Shown: positions 22,579 to 34,003 of the stretch, piece by piece
How positions within the stretch are numbered: the stretch's first letter is position 1
How the letters are laid out: every line of letters begins with the position of its first letter
Assembly: GCF_933775445.1 (NCBI RefSeq)
Contig: NC_065875.1
Span: 4,229,001 to 4,293,000 of the forward strand
Length of the DNA stretch: 64,000 nt
From: Argentina anserina
Lineage: Eukaryota > Streptophyta > Magnoliopsida > Rosales > Rosaceae
Direction: 5' to 3'
Made by a program: the position numbers and the translations under genes
The notes under the pieces: generated by a model
What the model was told of the DNA's origin: nothing
The model's input: only the letters and a program-made list of their open reading frames with translations
The model's database searches: none

Positions 22579-25500
22579 TTACTTGTAGTAGTACTTAAGT
22601 TGTTCCATGTTTCAAGGGTGGGCTAGTCTCTCTCCGTACTTGTCCACCAGGCAGTACGTGTTTGGTGCCACGATCTCGACGACTTTATATGGTCCATCCC
22701 ATCTCGGGCGTAACCCGGTGATCTTTGTTTGAACTTTCTTTAGGACCTAGTCGCCGAGCTGAAGTGTCTTGCTCTTCACTCTCGAGTTATAAAAGCGTGT
22801 CACGCGCTGTTTGTTTAGGATGTTGTGATGGTGCGCTGCGATGCGTTTCTCTTCCAAAAGATTTTTCTCGAGTAGCATATTTCTGAGTTGGTCTCGGGGT
22901 GGAACAGCGAGACCCGTTGTGTTGGATGGATTACTTCGATGGGGAGTACTGCTTCCGTGCCGTACATTAGGCAGAAAGGGGTCTCGCCCGTTGCTTCTGT
23001 TGGTGTGGTGCGGATTGCCCATAGTACCTTATCGAGCTTCTCGGGCCAAAGTCCTTTGGCTTCATCCAGTTTTTTTCTAAGGAGGCCCTTGATTAACTTG
23101 TTGGCGGCTTCCACTTGCCCGTTAGTTTTGGGGTGCGCAACGGATGCGAACTTGAGCGTAGTCCCTCTTGCTTTACACCATGTGATGAGGTGGTCCTTAT
23201 TGAATTATGTGTCGTTGTTTGTGATGATAGACTCCGGCGTACTGTCGCGGTAGAAGATGTTGCGATGTATTTTGGACTTCCTCGGTTGTTATTGCGGTCA
23301 GGGGCGCGGTTTCGATCCATTTGGAGTGATAATCAATGCACATGATGACCCACTTAAATTGGCATTTCCCGACGGGAAGCGGGCCTCTCTGATCCATTCC
23401 CCAGAGGCAGTTGATCCACGGGCTGATTATGTATGATAGTGGTTCGGAGGGTTGGCGTGGTATGGGCCCGTGTATTTGACATTTATGGGAAGATCTAGCT
23501 AGCTCATGTTCGTCGGCGGCTAGTGTGGCCCACTAATATCTCGTTCGTAGTGTTTTTCCAACTAGTGCGCGGCTGCCATAGTGGTTACCGCAGTCACTGC
23601 TGCAGATTTCATGCAAGATCTGCTTTCCTTCTTCGGTTGTAACACATCTTAAATTGGCGTTCAGCAGACCTTGGCGATAGAGTGTGCCGTTTCGCAAGTG
23701 GTATCTCACCGCGCACCTCTTTAGCTGCATTGCGGCATCCTTGTCCTCAGGTAGCTTGCCGTCATGCTTAAATTCTATGATCTCATCCATCAATGTGACT
23801 TGGTGTCGCTCTATCTGGCATATCTGCTGTAAGGTCTGGGAGATGGAAGGATGGTGGAGAACTTCGACCCTGGTATCCTTATGGCATTCATGCGACTGCG
23901 CCGTGGCGAGTCTGCCCTCGGGATTTGGGTAATGTGGTAGAATTCAAATCGTGTCAACAACACCGTAACGTATGCCAGATAGGCTGCTAATTCCTCATCT
24001 TTGGCAGTGAAAGATCCGGTAACTTGATTGACTACGAGCTGAGAGTCACTGAATACGTTGATACTAGTTGCGCCAGTGCTGAGGGCCAACTGTAGTCCTG
24101 CAATCAATGCTTCGTACTCCGCCACATTGTTGGAGGCAGCAAAGTTGAATTTGAGAGCGTACTCGAGCTCGAGTACCCCCGGTCCGCTTAAGACGATTCC
24201 CGCTCCATGGAGAAATTGTGGTGGGGGTTATGACATCGTCTGGTGCTATTTCCGCCATGTCTCGAGGGATCATTTCTGCAATAAAATCAGCTACGCCTTG
24301 GCTCTTTATGGCGGGTCGTGGCTTGAATTCGATGTCGAATTCTGTCAGTTCAATAGCCCACTTGCTGAGTCGCCCAGAGTGTTCTGGATTCTGTAGTACT
24401 TGTTTGAGAGGCTGGTTTGTAAGTACGTGGATACTGTGAGCTTGGAAGTAGTGGCGCAATCGTCTGGCTGCCACGATAAGCGCAAGGGCTAACTATTCCA
24501 ATGTTGGGTATCTTGTCTCTGGGCCGTTCATGGCTCTGCCCGCGTAGAAGACTGGCAATTATTTAGTTCCATCGCGGCGAACTAAGGCACTGATGACCGC
24601 GGTTGTAGATACTGCGAGGTAAAGGTACATAGGTTCTCTTGGCTGCAGGATTGACAATAATGGTACGGCAGGAAGGTAGTTTTTCAACCCCTGAAAGGCT
24701 TCTTGGCAGTCCGGTGTTCATTCAATCAGCTTGCTCTTGGAGCGTCTTAACAGTTTGAAGAATGGTTCACATTTGTCGGTCAGTCTCGAGATGAATCGAG
24801 ATAACGCCACGAGTCTGCCTTGATGGGCTTCCACATCCTTCTTAAGTACCGGCTGCGCCATATCTAGAATGGCTTGTACCTTTTCCGGGTTTGCCTCTAT
24901 GCCACGTTGACTGACGATGTAGCCCAGGAACTTACTTGTTGTCACGCCGAAAAAACATTTTTGCGGGTTCAACCGCATCTTGTATTTTTTGAGCACATTG
25001 AAGATGGTTCGGAGATCGGCTACGTGGTCTTCGGCCTTGACACTCTTGGCCAACATGTCATCCATGTATACCTCAATCTCTCGACCGATGTATTTGTCAA
25101 AAATTTGTGTGACGCAACGCACATACGTAGCACCTGCGTTCTTTAACCCGAAGGGCATGACAGTATAACAGTAAAGGCCTCTGTCAGTAACGAAGGTTGT
25201 AGCTTCTTGATCCGCGGGGTTCATGCGTATCTGATTGTACCCTGAGTAGGCATCCATCATGCTTAGTAACTCATGACCTGCTGTTGCATCGATTAATTGG
25301 TCGATTCTGGGTAGAGGGAAACTGTCTTTAGGGCATGCCTTATTTACGTTCTTGTAATCCACACACATTCGCCATTTTCCATTGGCTTTACGGACCACGA
25401 CACAGTTTGAAATTCACTCAGGGTACTGGACTTCCCTAACGAACTTCATTCCTTTCAATTTGTCGACCTCCTGGCGTATTTCCATGCTTTTTTTGTCGTC

Positions 25501-27095
25501 GAAGCTCCGACGCTTTTGTTTAACTGGGTATGCGGAAGGTTTGATGTGCAGCTCGTGTGTGATGATGTCAGGTGAAATGCCGGGCATATCCTCGTAGGAC
25601 CATGCAAAGACTTCTATGTTGTCTCCTAAGAAGCTTGTTAAGTCCCTCTCAACTGTGGGGCTAAGAGTTGGGCCGACCTTAATCTTTCGCTCCGGGTGGT
25701 GCGGGAACAGTGTGATGCTTTTCAAGGAAGATTCGAGATTCGCCGGAGTTTTGGCTTCGTAAGGCATAGCCTTTTGCTTGTTCTTACTTTTTGGTACTTT
25801 TCCGTCTCGCGCGCAAGGTTCTAAAAAACGCTAGGCGTTAATCGGGCGGACAACTAAAAACCCGCGCCCAGAGGATTAATCGGGGATTAATCGGCCCAAA
25901 ATAAAGGCGACCAAGGATCTTCGGGCGCCTAGGCGGTCCTAGGCGGGGATTTTTAGAACATTGCTCGCGCGTCAACAACCTTGTCGGTCAAGTTTGTTGT
26001 AGCATGTACCACCAAGATTTCGTGTCGGTTGCGCGTGCGCCTAACCGCGCGTGTTTGGCAATCTTTTGCTACGGACTGCGAACCCCGGACCTGTCCTGTA
26101 CCGTTTGGAGTTGGGAATTTGATGAGCATCATGTATCCGGTGATGAAGGTTCGCATCCGGTTGAGGGTAGGCCGACCGATAATCCTGTTGTAGGAACTGT
26201 AGGCGTCAATTATGATGAACTCAGCTTCGACGCAGACTATACATGGCGCAGTCCCAATGCGTACCGTCATGTAGTCCGAGCCTAGAGGTTGGGTTACGTC
26301 GCCAGAGAAGCTGATCAACGGTTCGTGGTCCTGCACTAACTTCTTTCCACTACGCTCCATCTTCTCATAGCATCCCTTGAATAAGACGTTGAATGCAGAT
26401 CCCGTATCGATCATCATCTTCCCTACGTCCCACTGTCCACCCAAAACTGCGTCAATGAGGAAGGCGTCGTCATTGGGTAAGGAAATGCCGATTTCCTCTT
26501 CCTTAGTGAAGGTGATCTGCTTCCATCATTCCTTCTGTCTCTTGGCGTTTCCCCCTGTGATAGCGTACACTTGCCTTGGGTGGTTACTACGGCTGAAGCG
26601 CTTTTTTTCACGGTTGGACATGTTTGACATTAGGGCTCCGCCCTCAATTACGTTGATGCGGCGCAGGTTTTCTACTACGGCAACCACGTGTTGTTGTGCC
26701 CTTGGCTGCGCTGCTCGGGCCCCTGTGTCGCCGTTGGCTCTTAGTGTGCAGAAGGTTCGACAATCATTCGTGTTGTGGCTTCCATTTTCATGAAACTTGC
26801 ACCACTTACCAGTCTCCGCTTCGGTTTGAGGGCGTAGTGGCCTTGCTGGCTTCCTCAACGTCCCCTGATATTTGTGAAAGAAGTATTCTAGGGTTTCTTC
26901 CCTCGGTGGTGTGTGGTCACCGCGGCGACCCATCACGTTAACTTGGCGAGGATCTCTGTTGTCGCGATGCTCGCCGCCGAGTCTCCTGCTCTTATCTCGG
27001 CCTCTGTGCCGATCGTGGTTGCGCGCGTCATGGTGGTTTGACTGATGCCACTCTCTTTTCCTTCCTTTGTTGTGGTCTTCTGTGCCAAGGAAGAG
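22579..27095 (-). pseudogene. Tat-type gag-pol polyprotein, decayed
   Basis: Read on the minus strand. Gag C-terminus near 26,830-26,740 with WCKFHENGSHNTNDC, a single CxxH-type knuckle. Protease at 26,430-26,400 with MIDTGSAFNVLF. RT at 25,770-24,720 with CVDYKNVNKA, MDAYSGYNQI, MPFGLKNAGA and YMDDML. RNase H at about 24,470-23,950, including AEYEALIAGL and VFSDSQLVV. The H2C2 zinc site lies near 23,600. Integrase core near 23,350 has IDYHSKWIE and near 23,030 GETPFCLMYGTEA. The C-terminus GLRPRWDGPYKVV near 22,690 ends at a stop at 22,579-22,581. Frames change many times and an in-frame stop lies close to the end. A 150-bp MITE interrupts the protease-RT linker. Confidence 0.8.
25814..25963. 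mobile_element. hAT-type MITE, 150 bp
   Basis: A perfect 8-bp target duplication CTCGCGCG lies at 25,806-25,813 and 25,964-25,971. Terminal inverted repeats: left CAAGGTTCTAAAAA, right (reverse complement) CAATGTTCTAAAAA. The interior has GCCTAGGCG and GGATTAATCGG words and no ORF. Ends starting with CA plus an 8-bp duplication fit hAT. It landed inside the Tat pol region, so it is younger than that element. Confidence 0.9.
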
Positions 27096-27808
27096 CTCGC
27101 GTTGTATCGAGGACGACGACGGCAAGGGGGAGGACTGGACGCGCCGCAAGCTGCCGACGTCGTTGGATGAATCGAACGGGGATGCGAGGTCGAAGAGGAG
27201 GAAAGTGGAGAAGGAGAAGGTTTCGCTGATGGCGGCGGCGGCGATGATGGGGAAGCATAGGCTTTCTTCGATGTTTACGTCGTCGGCGTTTAATAATAAA
27301 AATAGGCATAGAGGATTGTCGTCTTGTGATATCATTGTGGATGAGGTGATTGTCGAGTTTGCACCGGATGAGGCGGATAGAGAGAAGCGGCGGAGGGCAA
27401 TGTCAGCAAAGAGTGAGAGAGCGACTAATGGCATGGTGGTGTTGATTTATCGAGGAGGAGGGTTGAATTGGATCGAATTGTTGGAAATAGTACGAATATG
27501 GCTAAAGATTCCGAGGGCAGGAAGGAGGTGGATTTCGGAAATTCTGAGCCCTAAATTGAGCCATTCATTGATTACGAGGAGAATAATATTGAGCATTCTG
27601 TGACGTGCAGAAGAAGGAACATGTTTTCACTCTGAATGCAAAGATTATGGAAGCTGAAGATCCGGCATTGAGTGCTATGGCGGGATGGAAGGCTGCGATG
27701 ACTAGTGGGGCCGACAATGTGGAGGTTACCAGTGGCTCAATTAGTGAAGAGAGTTTGGAGCTGGTTGATCTGGAGTCGGATGGGTCAATGCTCTTTTACA
27801 TGTTTGAT

Positions 27809-28257
27809 TAATGGTCTAAATATCTCGATATATCCTTAATATTAAGAAAACCATACAATAAGTTACTTATCGGTATATTATATCGGTCAACCCGAAAAAT
27901 CAAGTTAAATGGCGATATATCGGGTCAAACTCAGTGCCTTTTTTTTTTAAACTAAGTCATTTTGAAAAAATAATTTGAAGAAAATGAAAGTTTCGTTGAT
28001 AATATTCAATAACGAGAAAGTTTATGATGAATGATTACCTTTATTTTTATTAATTAATACTATTTATGTATTTTAATTGTCAAAACAATCAAATATTTTT
28101 TTATGAAGTTTATTTAGTACATTTACTTCTATAAGTTTTAATTTCTCGATATACCAAATAAATTTTTTAATTAAATCTGATATATCTCGATATATCTCCG
28201 TTATATCCCTATTTTACAAAACCGATACGATGTCGTTAACCGATATTTACACCATTG
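27809..28257. mobile_element. hAT-type MITE in the polymerase alpha pseudogene
   Basis: 449 bp flanked by TGTTTGAT (27,801-27,808) and TGCTTGAT (28,258-28,265), an 8-bp duplication with one mismatch. Left end TAATGGTCTAAATATC, right end (reverse complement) CAATGGTGTAAATATC. The right arm reads CATCGTATCGG after reverse complement, exactly as the left arm of the MITE at 7,098, so the two are one family in opposite orientation. It sits inside a pseudogene exon between the residues FYMFD and LDAREE. Confidence 0.85.
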
Positions 28258-28325
28258 TGCTTGATGCTCGTGAAGAGTACGTGTCTTATGGACCAAATAT
28301 GGGCACCGTATATTTATTTGGGAAG

Positions 28326-28465
28326 GTCAACGTGAATGTGTGTGATGTCTTAACAGTTATATTGTGTTCTTTGTGCCTGAATGTTTTGTTTTTCATTTCA
28401 TTAAAGAGTTAATCTTGCAATCTTAATCATTCAACCTATTTCATAGTTGAGTCATTGTTGTGATG
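28326..28465. other. Start of a polymerase alpha pseudogene intron
   Basis: The sequence after GGAAG|GTCAACG has no coding match to the polymerase and runs into foldback repeats. The matching acceptor lies before 31,030. Confidence 0.45.
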
Positions 28466-28603
28466 CATGTTAAAGTAGAACAATCTAGTTCACACGGTGC
28501 TGGTTGTGGAATTCATGCTCAACCATCATTGGATGTAAATCGAAGGGTGAGGAGAATTTTTTTTAAATTGAGTTATTTTATTTTCAACCTTTGGATTTAC
28601 ATC
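28466..28603. repeat. Foldback repeat unit, left part
   Basis: Contains TTCACACGGTGCTGGTTGTG, GAATTCATGCTCAACCATCA and TTGGATGTAAAT, then a T-rich spacer ending TTGGATTTACATC. The same blocks occur in the two units at 30,712-31,050. It is cut by the solo LTR at 28,604. Confidence 0.75.
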
Positions 28604-30711
28604 TGTCACAGCCCCGAAATTCGAATGATAAAAATTCGAATTCGAAGCCATAAAAACTCTAACACAATCTCAAATATATTGAAATCGTCTTATCATAACA
28701 GTATATCGAAACTGAGTCCACAGCATGACTCAGTCGACTTGAATAATACATAACCAGTTTATACCTCAGTATTATAACCAATGGAAATGCAAAATTCACT
28801 CAATCCTCACCACAAACAGCAGAAAGAAATCTTCAGAGTAAGCCCTCCGAATCTACTACTCCCCACCTGCAGAACTATCCCCTACACTATCAAATTGGTG
28901 CACCGGGATTGTAAACACAAACCGGTAAGCTTTTCAGCCCGTATGAGTAAACCAACAGTAAACATACATCGCATACAAAAGAAATATGTCAAATAACATT
29001 TAAAGACAAACGTACTCATGTGACACTGGGCAACCCATCTGTTACCCAAAATCATTTAAAACATGGGTACTCATGAGACTCAGGCAACCCATCTGTTACC
29101 CCTCATGCAGTACACCGACAGGCACTGGGCAACCCATCTGGTTACCTAAAATCACGTAAAACATGGGTACTCATGAGACCCAGGTACTCATCTGTTACCC
29201 CTCGTGCAGTACACCGACAGACACTGGGCATCCCATCTGTACCCAATGTCACTAAAAAAATATGGGTACTCATGAGACCCAGGCAACCTATATGTTACCC
29301 CTCATGCAGTACACCGGCAGACAAACTAGAGCTCTAACTGAATGGTAACTGTCACCCGGCTAAGGTTTGGTTCCGATACTGCCAACTCGTCCGAAGACAG
29401 AAAAAACACGTCCGAAGACAGAAAACGTTTTAATAAGACTCAATGTTAAAACCACGTACAATAACAATCCACCCATGTTATTGTACTACAACAAAACGAC
29501 TCTTGCTCAAATAAAATAAATATAGTTGCCACAGTATAATTCATTTAGAAATAAGAACGTGATAGTATATAATATAGCAACCCATATATATGTATCGTAT
29601 TTACCATTTTATACACATACACAACCCACTATATCATATACATGTCCTAGTTCAATCTTTTAACAAAAAACGTACCTATGAGTCACCGCCAAGGGTAGAC
29701 TCGTCATAATGAGATTTACTCAAATTCACCTTTTCAAAATCATTTATTAAAATAGCGTTTCACTTACCTATGAACCGTAGACGATCAAGTTCACGAATTT
29801 AAACCAAAACATATTTTTTTAAATAATATTTATAACTAGTGATGCAACAACTATGGTAAGAACTCAAACTAAATTCAATAATTATAACACTACTTCGATC
29901 ATGATGATCATTGTGAGGTTCACTCACCTTATTTCCCGCGTGCAACTTTCACGACACTGAAAGTGATTGCTTCACTCGTTCGTCAGTCACCTAATATCAT
30001 GATTAAATGCTTAGAAAATGATACGTAAAATACCAGGTGACGATTTCAGTACAGCTAAATGTTGTCCATAAAACATTGTTCATGTGTTACTGTTTACTAA
30101 ACATTGTTCGGTTTACTGTTCATGAACAATGTTCACAGTTACTGTTCATGAACACAAAATTTTTCGACCACCACCAATGACCACCAACTTTCACCACCAC
30201 AATCTAAATGACATTCCTAACAACTTTCTAGTTCACAACAAAGTCAAAATCAAATCTTAAAAACTCCAATTTCTGAATTTCCGAAAAATCCCAAATCAAG
30301 AACCCTAGAATTGAAATTTCTTTGTTTGAGTTTTTACCCTTCGATTTAGGTCAAAACCTTTACAGGGGTTGTTGAGACGTTAAGGCAAGGAGTTTGAGAC
30401 TGGTGGTGAACCCTAAACTCGCCGGAGCTAGTCAGAAAATTGAAGAACACAACCGGGTCACCGTCGGGTTTCTGGGTCGGCTTCTGGGCTTCGATGCGTG
30501 GAAACCGTCATGCTACACCACGATCCACCACCACAGGGAGGCGTGCAAGGAGGAGACGAAGCGATCTGGGCTGGCCCGGTCACCTAAAACCACCGGAATC
30601 GGCTGGAAAAGTCGGGTCGGGTCGGCCGGATCCGGGTCGGGTCAAAAAGAAATTTTTGACTCTAAAGGGCATGCGTGCGGAGAGAAAGGTAGAGAAAAAA
30701 GGGGCATTACA
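28604..30711 (-). mobile_element. Solo LTR, Tekay-related, minus strand
   Basis: On the plus strand it begins TGTCACAGCCCCGAAATTCG and ends GGGGCATTACA, so on the minus strand it runs TGTAATGCCCC...TGTGACA. It shares the CCCGGTGCACCAA, GTAAATCTCA and TGAGTCACCGCC blocks with the other Tekay-type LTRs in reverse. Flanks ACATC (28,599-28,603) and ACATT (30,712-30,716) form a 5-bp target duplication with one change. No internal region remains. A repeat of about 130 bp with ACATGGGTACTCATGAGACC occurs three times at 29,020-29,310. Confidence 0.8.
29020..29320. repeat. Tandem repeat inside the solo LTR
   Basis: The words GGGTACTCATGAGA, ACCCAGGCAACC and CATGCAGTACACCG recur in order about three times, with a period of roughly 130 bp. 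The same words occur twice at 7,620-7,780 in the other solo LTR. Confidence 0.7.
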
Positions 30712-31050
30712 ACATTCAATGGTGGTTGAGCATGAATTTTACGGTCAGTTACTGACCATGTGAACGAGATTGTAAAGTAGACAGTCTCGTTCACACGGTC
30801 AGTAGCTGACCGTGGAATTCATACTCAACCACCATTGGTTGTAAATCCAAGAATGAGGAGAATCTTTTTTAAATTGAGTTATTTTGTTTTCAACCCTTGG
30901 ATTTACATCCAATGGTGGTTGACCATGAATTCCACGGTCAACTACTGACCGTGTGAATGAGATTATAAAGCAAACAGTCTCGTTCACACGGTCAGTAGTT
31001 GACCGTGGAATTCATGCTCAACCACCATTGGATGTAAATCCAAGGGTGAA
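30712..31050. repeat. Two adjacent foldback (palindromic) repeat units
   Basis: The clearest unit, 30,893-31,047, is an almost perfect hairpin of 155 bp. Its left arm starts ACCCTTGGATTTACATCC and continues with GAATTCCACGGTCA and CTGACCGTGTGAA; its right arm ends GGATGTAAATCCAAGGGT. The arms are about 65 bp with a short loop near 30,965-30,985. The unit before it (about 30,712-30,860) has the same design with more mismatches. A T-rich spacer of about 45 bp joins them. No ORF is supported. Confidence 0.85.
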
Positions 31051-31859
31051 GTAAATTCATGTTCATATCAGAGTTGTTGTGCGGTTGTAAAGAGCATGCA
31101 AAGATGTGTTTATGCAATTCCGAACAATCCTCTACTTCCAACTGACGAAATGATGAAGCTTGAAAACGATGCTGAAGAGTCAAGGATTTCACCCATAGAT
31201 TTTCGAAAGAAGCTGCATGTAGGCGTTTTTCTTCTGTTAAGTGTAACTGTACATAAAATTTAGTTTGGCCTTGTCTTTGTTTTCTTTTGCGGCCACTGTT
31301 GATGATTTTGTCCACATATCAGGACGCTGCTTCAGGATTAAAGAATGAAATAGCCAACAAGTTGTTGGATCTCAATGTATCAGGTTTTAGCATGGCACCT
31401 GTCAAGGTTGGCATACTCAATAATTCTGATTTCCAATTGTAGGTTGATTCAGGCATTCAGCTATGAGAAAATGAACAATGCTCAAGGTTCATAGTACTAT
31501 TGTTATCTTTCTTTGAACTGTTGCTCACTTTCTGTTATGTGATCAGTGCAGAGGAACTATGCTTTTGAGCGATCTGACATCTAGGCTGCATGGAATCGGA
31601 AGCGGGGACGTGGAAGCGAAGCATTTGGAAGCGCGGAAGCGTTTTTTTTCAAAATTTCTTAGAAGCGGGGACGTTTCAGAAGCGCGGAATAAAATAATAT
31701 ATAATTAAAGATATTAACCTGTATATATAATATTACAAAAACAAATAAATAGCAAATTCAAAGGCATTATTCGATTCATAGCAAATTCAATGTTATTGTT
31801 ACACAACCAAATAAACTCAATAAAAATAAAGACAATACTACTTAATAAGTGTAATTTGG

Positions 31860-32015
31860 AATTTATCCCAAAGCCACCTTCACCAAGTTTCTTGTTGACT
31901 GAAAAGTTATCGGTGGCAGTGAGTACTGTGGACAAACTAAATATTGGTAGCTCTATGTCTTCGTTCTGTCTGTCATAGTTCTGATTTGTCGTTCCATGTT
32001 TCCAATTTTCTCTAC
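31860..32015 (-). pseudogene. S-domain (G-lectin) receptor kinase fragment
   Basis: On the minus strand the reading has NEDIELPIFSLSTVLTATDN followed by FSVNKKLGEGGFG. This is the juxtamembrane-to-glycine-loop start of the kinase domain in S-locus-type receptor kinases (DLP.F....I..AT.NFS..NKLGEGGFG). It breaks off within the glycine loop; the rest of the kinase and the lectin ectodomain are absent. It lies inside the hAT-like element and was most likely carried along by it. Confidence 0.75.
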
Positions 32016-32331
32016 CAATATGAAAGAATAAACATTTATGCAATTATTCTGAATCAAACTAAAGTTAAAGTCAATACATGTCAAGCCTTACTATCTACTA
32101 ACATCAACTAATAAGACTTTCAACTCTTCTGTATAACCACAATACAACAACAATTGCAGCGCAATCTATCTTTGTACAAGGCCAGCTTCTGGTGAGCTCT
32201 GAAGAACGATACGAATCAGAGCTAACTTATTATCCCACAGCAGTAACTTGCGATCCAATATGCATAGGGAGTGTGACCGGAATGAGCCTCACCAACTCAA
32301 CAAAAAACAACATACATCGAACTGTGAACTT

Positions 32332-33760
32332 CTAGTTGCTCGGGTGGTGGAAGAACTCTGGAGGTATTGACGGAGGGCAGTACTTCTTGGCCACGAACTT
32401 GTACTAAGGTGGAAAGAAATGTCTCAGATTAGAACAGGCCATTTGGACATGAATATAAGTTCTTATGAATTTCAGAAGAGCCATACGTGCAGCTATTGGA
32501 TCATTATTACTTCACTGAGAGAAAGGAAGAAAGAATCTTCTTACCTTGTGTTAACAGTACTTCTCTCGAACTGCAGCTAAGTTAGAACCACTGCCATTAC
32601 AACATAGGTGATGCAGCACTTTAACACAATCACACAGATCAGACGCTCGGTAGTTTGTGTAATGTCTTAACGTATAATTCTGGAAAAAAAAAAGATAGAA
32701 ACCGAATTCCATGTCAAGCACGAGGGAATAAAATGTCTTGGCAAAAAATATAATCTGACAAATACTTTACGCATACCCAAGGATTTTGTGAAGGAGAGAG
32801 TATATATTTGGCCAAGAAAGTAGCAGAAGCAGCAATCAGCGATGGGGCATAGCCAAGCGTGCAATATTCTAGAAGAGATAACTCTGCAATATAGTGGGCC
32901 AAGCACTGGAACAGCACTGGTGGCACCTACAAAAAGTTGTATGTTGGATGTTGGCGATGCATCAGCATTGTTTTGATATCAAAATGGGAAAATAGATAAA
33001 ATGCATCATATATATCAGCAGCCCAGGATCAAGTATCTGCTTTCATAAATGACAGATTGACCGTCACAAAGAAACTGAAAGTCAATTTGACCCAAACATG
33101 TAAGGACCCAAATATGAATGTACAAAACTAAACAAGAATAGGCAGCCAGGTCAGAAATGTATACCTCACAGCTTGTTCTTTCAGCAACTGAACAAAACCG
33201 CCTGCAGAATTGTCACAAACCAGAAATCAACATCCATACTAACAGAAATAAACTTCTTGTTTGACTGATAGTTAACAAAGCTAGACATGACCTCAAAAAG
33301 CACATAGCTGTTGGAACTGCCATTTCAAACTTCAAGTGATCCAACACATCAAATTCCATTTGCGAAATCTGCATCCATCATATAGCTCAGGGACTGACAA
33401 AATATAGAATCAACCAACAGAAAGAGCATTAAGAACTACAACAACAATAAAAAGAGAGATTACCTACCTCGTCCTTGAAGTATGTATTGTCTGTAATGTA
33501 ACAGAACTCTTCCACCTCTGGAACATGAATCTCCTCGTATTTACTGGAAAAGTTGGCATTCATTTCAGTTCGTTACATACAAAAAACTCATACTTCATAT
33601 GCTTATAAATATATTTAGATAGCCAAGGAGATGCAGATCATCCAAAAATAAAAATTATTCCATAAATAAGAAACAACTTAGGATCTTACGCTGCAATCAT
33701 CATGCAGGCAACACCCAGCAGTTGCAATCTTTGCTTTTTCATCGCATTGCCAGAAAATCA
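32332..33760 (-). pseudogene. CYCA1: A1-type cyclin gene segment captured in transposon
   Basis: Minus-strand exons in order: about 33,757-33,688 (SGNAMKKQRLQLLGVACMM), 33,546-33,466 (KYEEIHVPEVEEFCYITDN), 33,370-33,293 (QMEFDVLDHLKFEM), 33,202-33,168 (short), 32,926-32,777 (LAHYIAELSLLEY), 32,679-32,545 (SDLCDCVKVLHHLCC), 32,403-32,332 (KYCPPSIPPEFF then stop). These are the middle of the cyclin box through the normal C-terminus. GT/AG borders are kept, so genomic DNA was captured. A stop replaces a Gln codon near 32,553. The N-terminal region with the destruction box and the first cyclin-box part is missing. In its own locus such a cyclin drives S to M phase CDK activity. Confidence 0.8.
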
Positions 33761-33990
33761 GAGAGACGGCAAAAATCAGATTGGAAAAGAGAACAAGAGG
33801 CACTGGGCTTCTCCGATTAAAAGCTGTGCGACTTTGATTTCACAAGATTGGGCATGAAATCGACTGGATTGAGACTAGAGTTTTGAAATTGGGGAAAACG
33901 AAATCGATAGCTACTGAAATGAAATTAGCGGAAGCAAGAAGATAAACAAAGCATCTACAACATGAAGAGGTCCACAGGATCAAGAGCCGT

Positions 33991-34003
33991 AGCTCTGATA
34001 CCA
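33991..34003 (-). other. Primer-binding-site-like motif inside the hAT-like element
   Basis: TGGTATCAGAGCT on the minus strand is complementary to the 3' end of plant initiator tRNA-Met and is followed by ACGGCTCTTGATCC, a wording common just inside LTR retrotransposons. It is probably another captured scrap; no LTR is next to it. Confidence 0.4.

Larger units (their letters stand above)
17511..27095 (-). mobile_element. Tat-lineage Ty3/gypsy element, decayed, 5' truncated
   Basis: On the minus strand the order is gag C-terminus (27,094 down), protease, RT, RNase H, integrase (ending 22,579), then an antisense ORF (plus strand, 19,453-22,061), a 64-bp tandem array (18,178-18,690) and a possible 3' LTR. 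The RT reads SMMDAYSGYNQI and YMDDML, typical of the Tat/Retand/Ogre group. An antisense ORF and tandem arrays between pol and the 3' LTR are known for this lineage. The 5' LTR and most of gag are lost where the element meets the polymerase alpha pseudogene. Many stops and frame shifts mean it is inactive. Confidence 0.75.

Noticed and set aside
27038..27434. Minus-strand 302-residue ORF across 26,526-27,434 as one gene
   Set aside because: It is a chance fusion: Tat gag up to about 27,095, then the antisense of the polymerase alpha exon.
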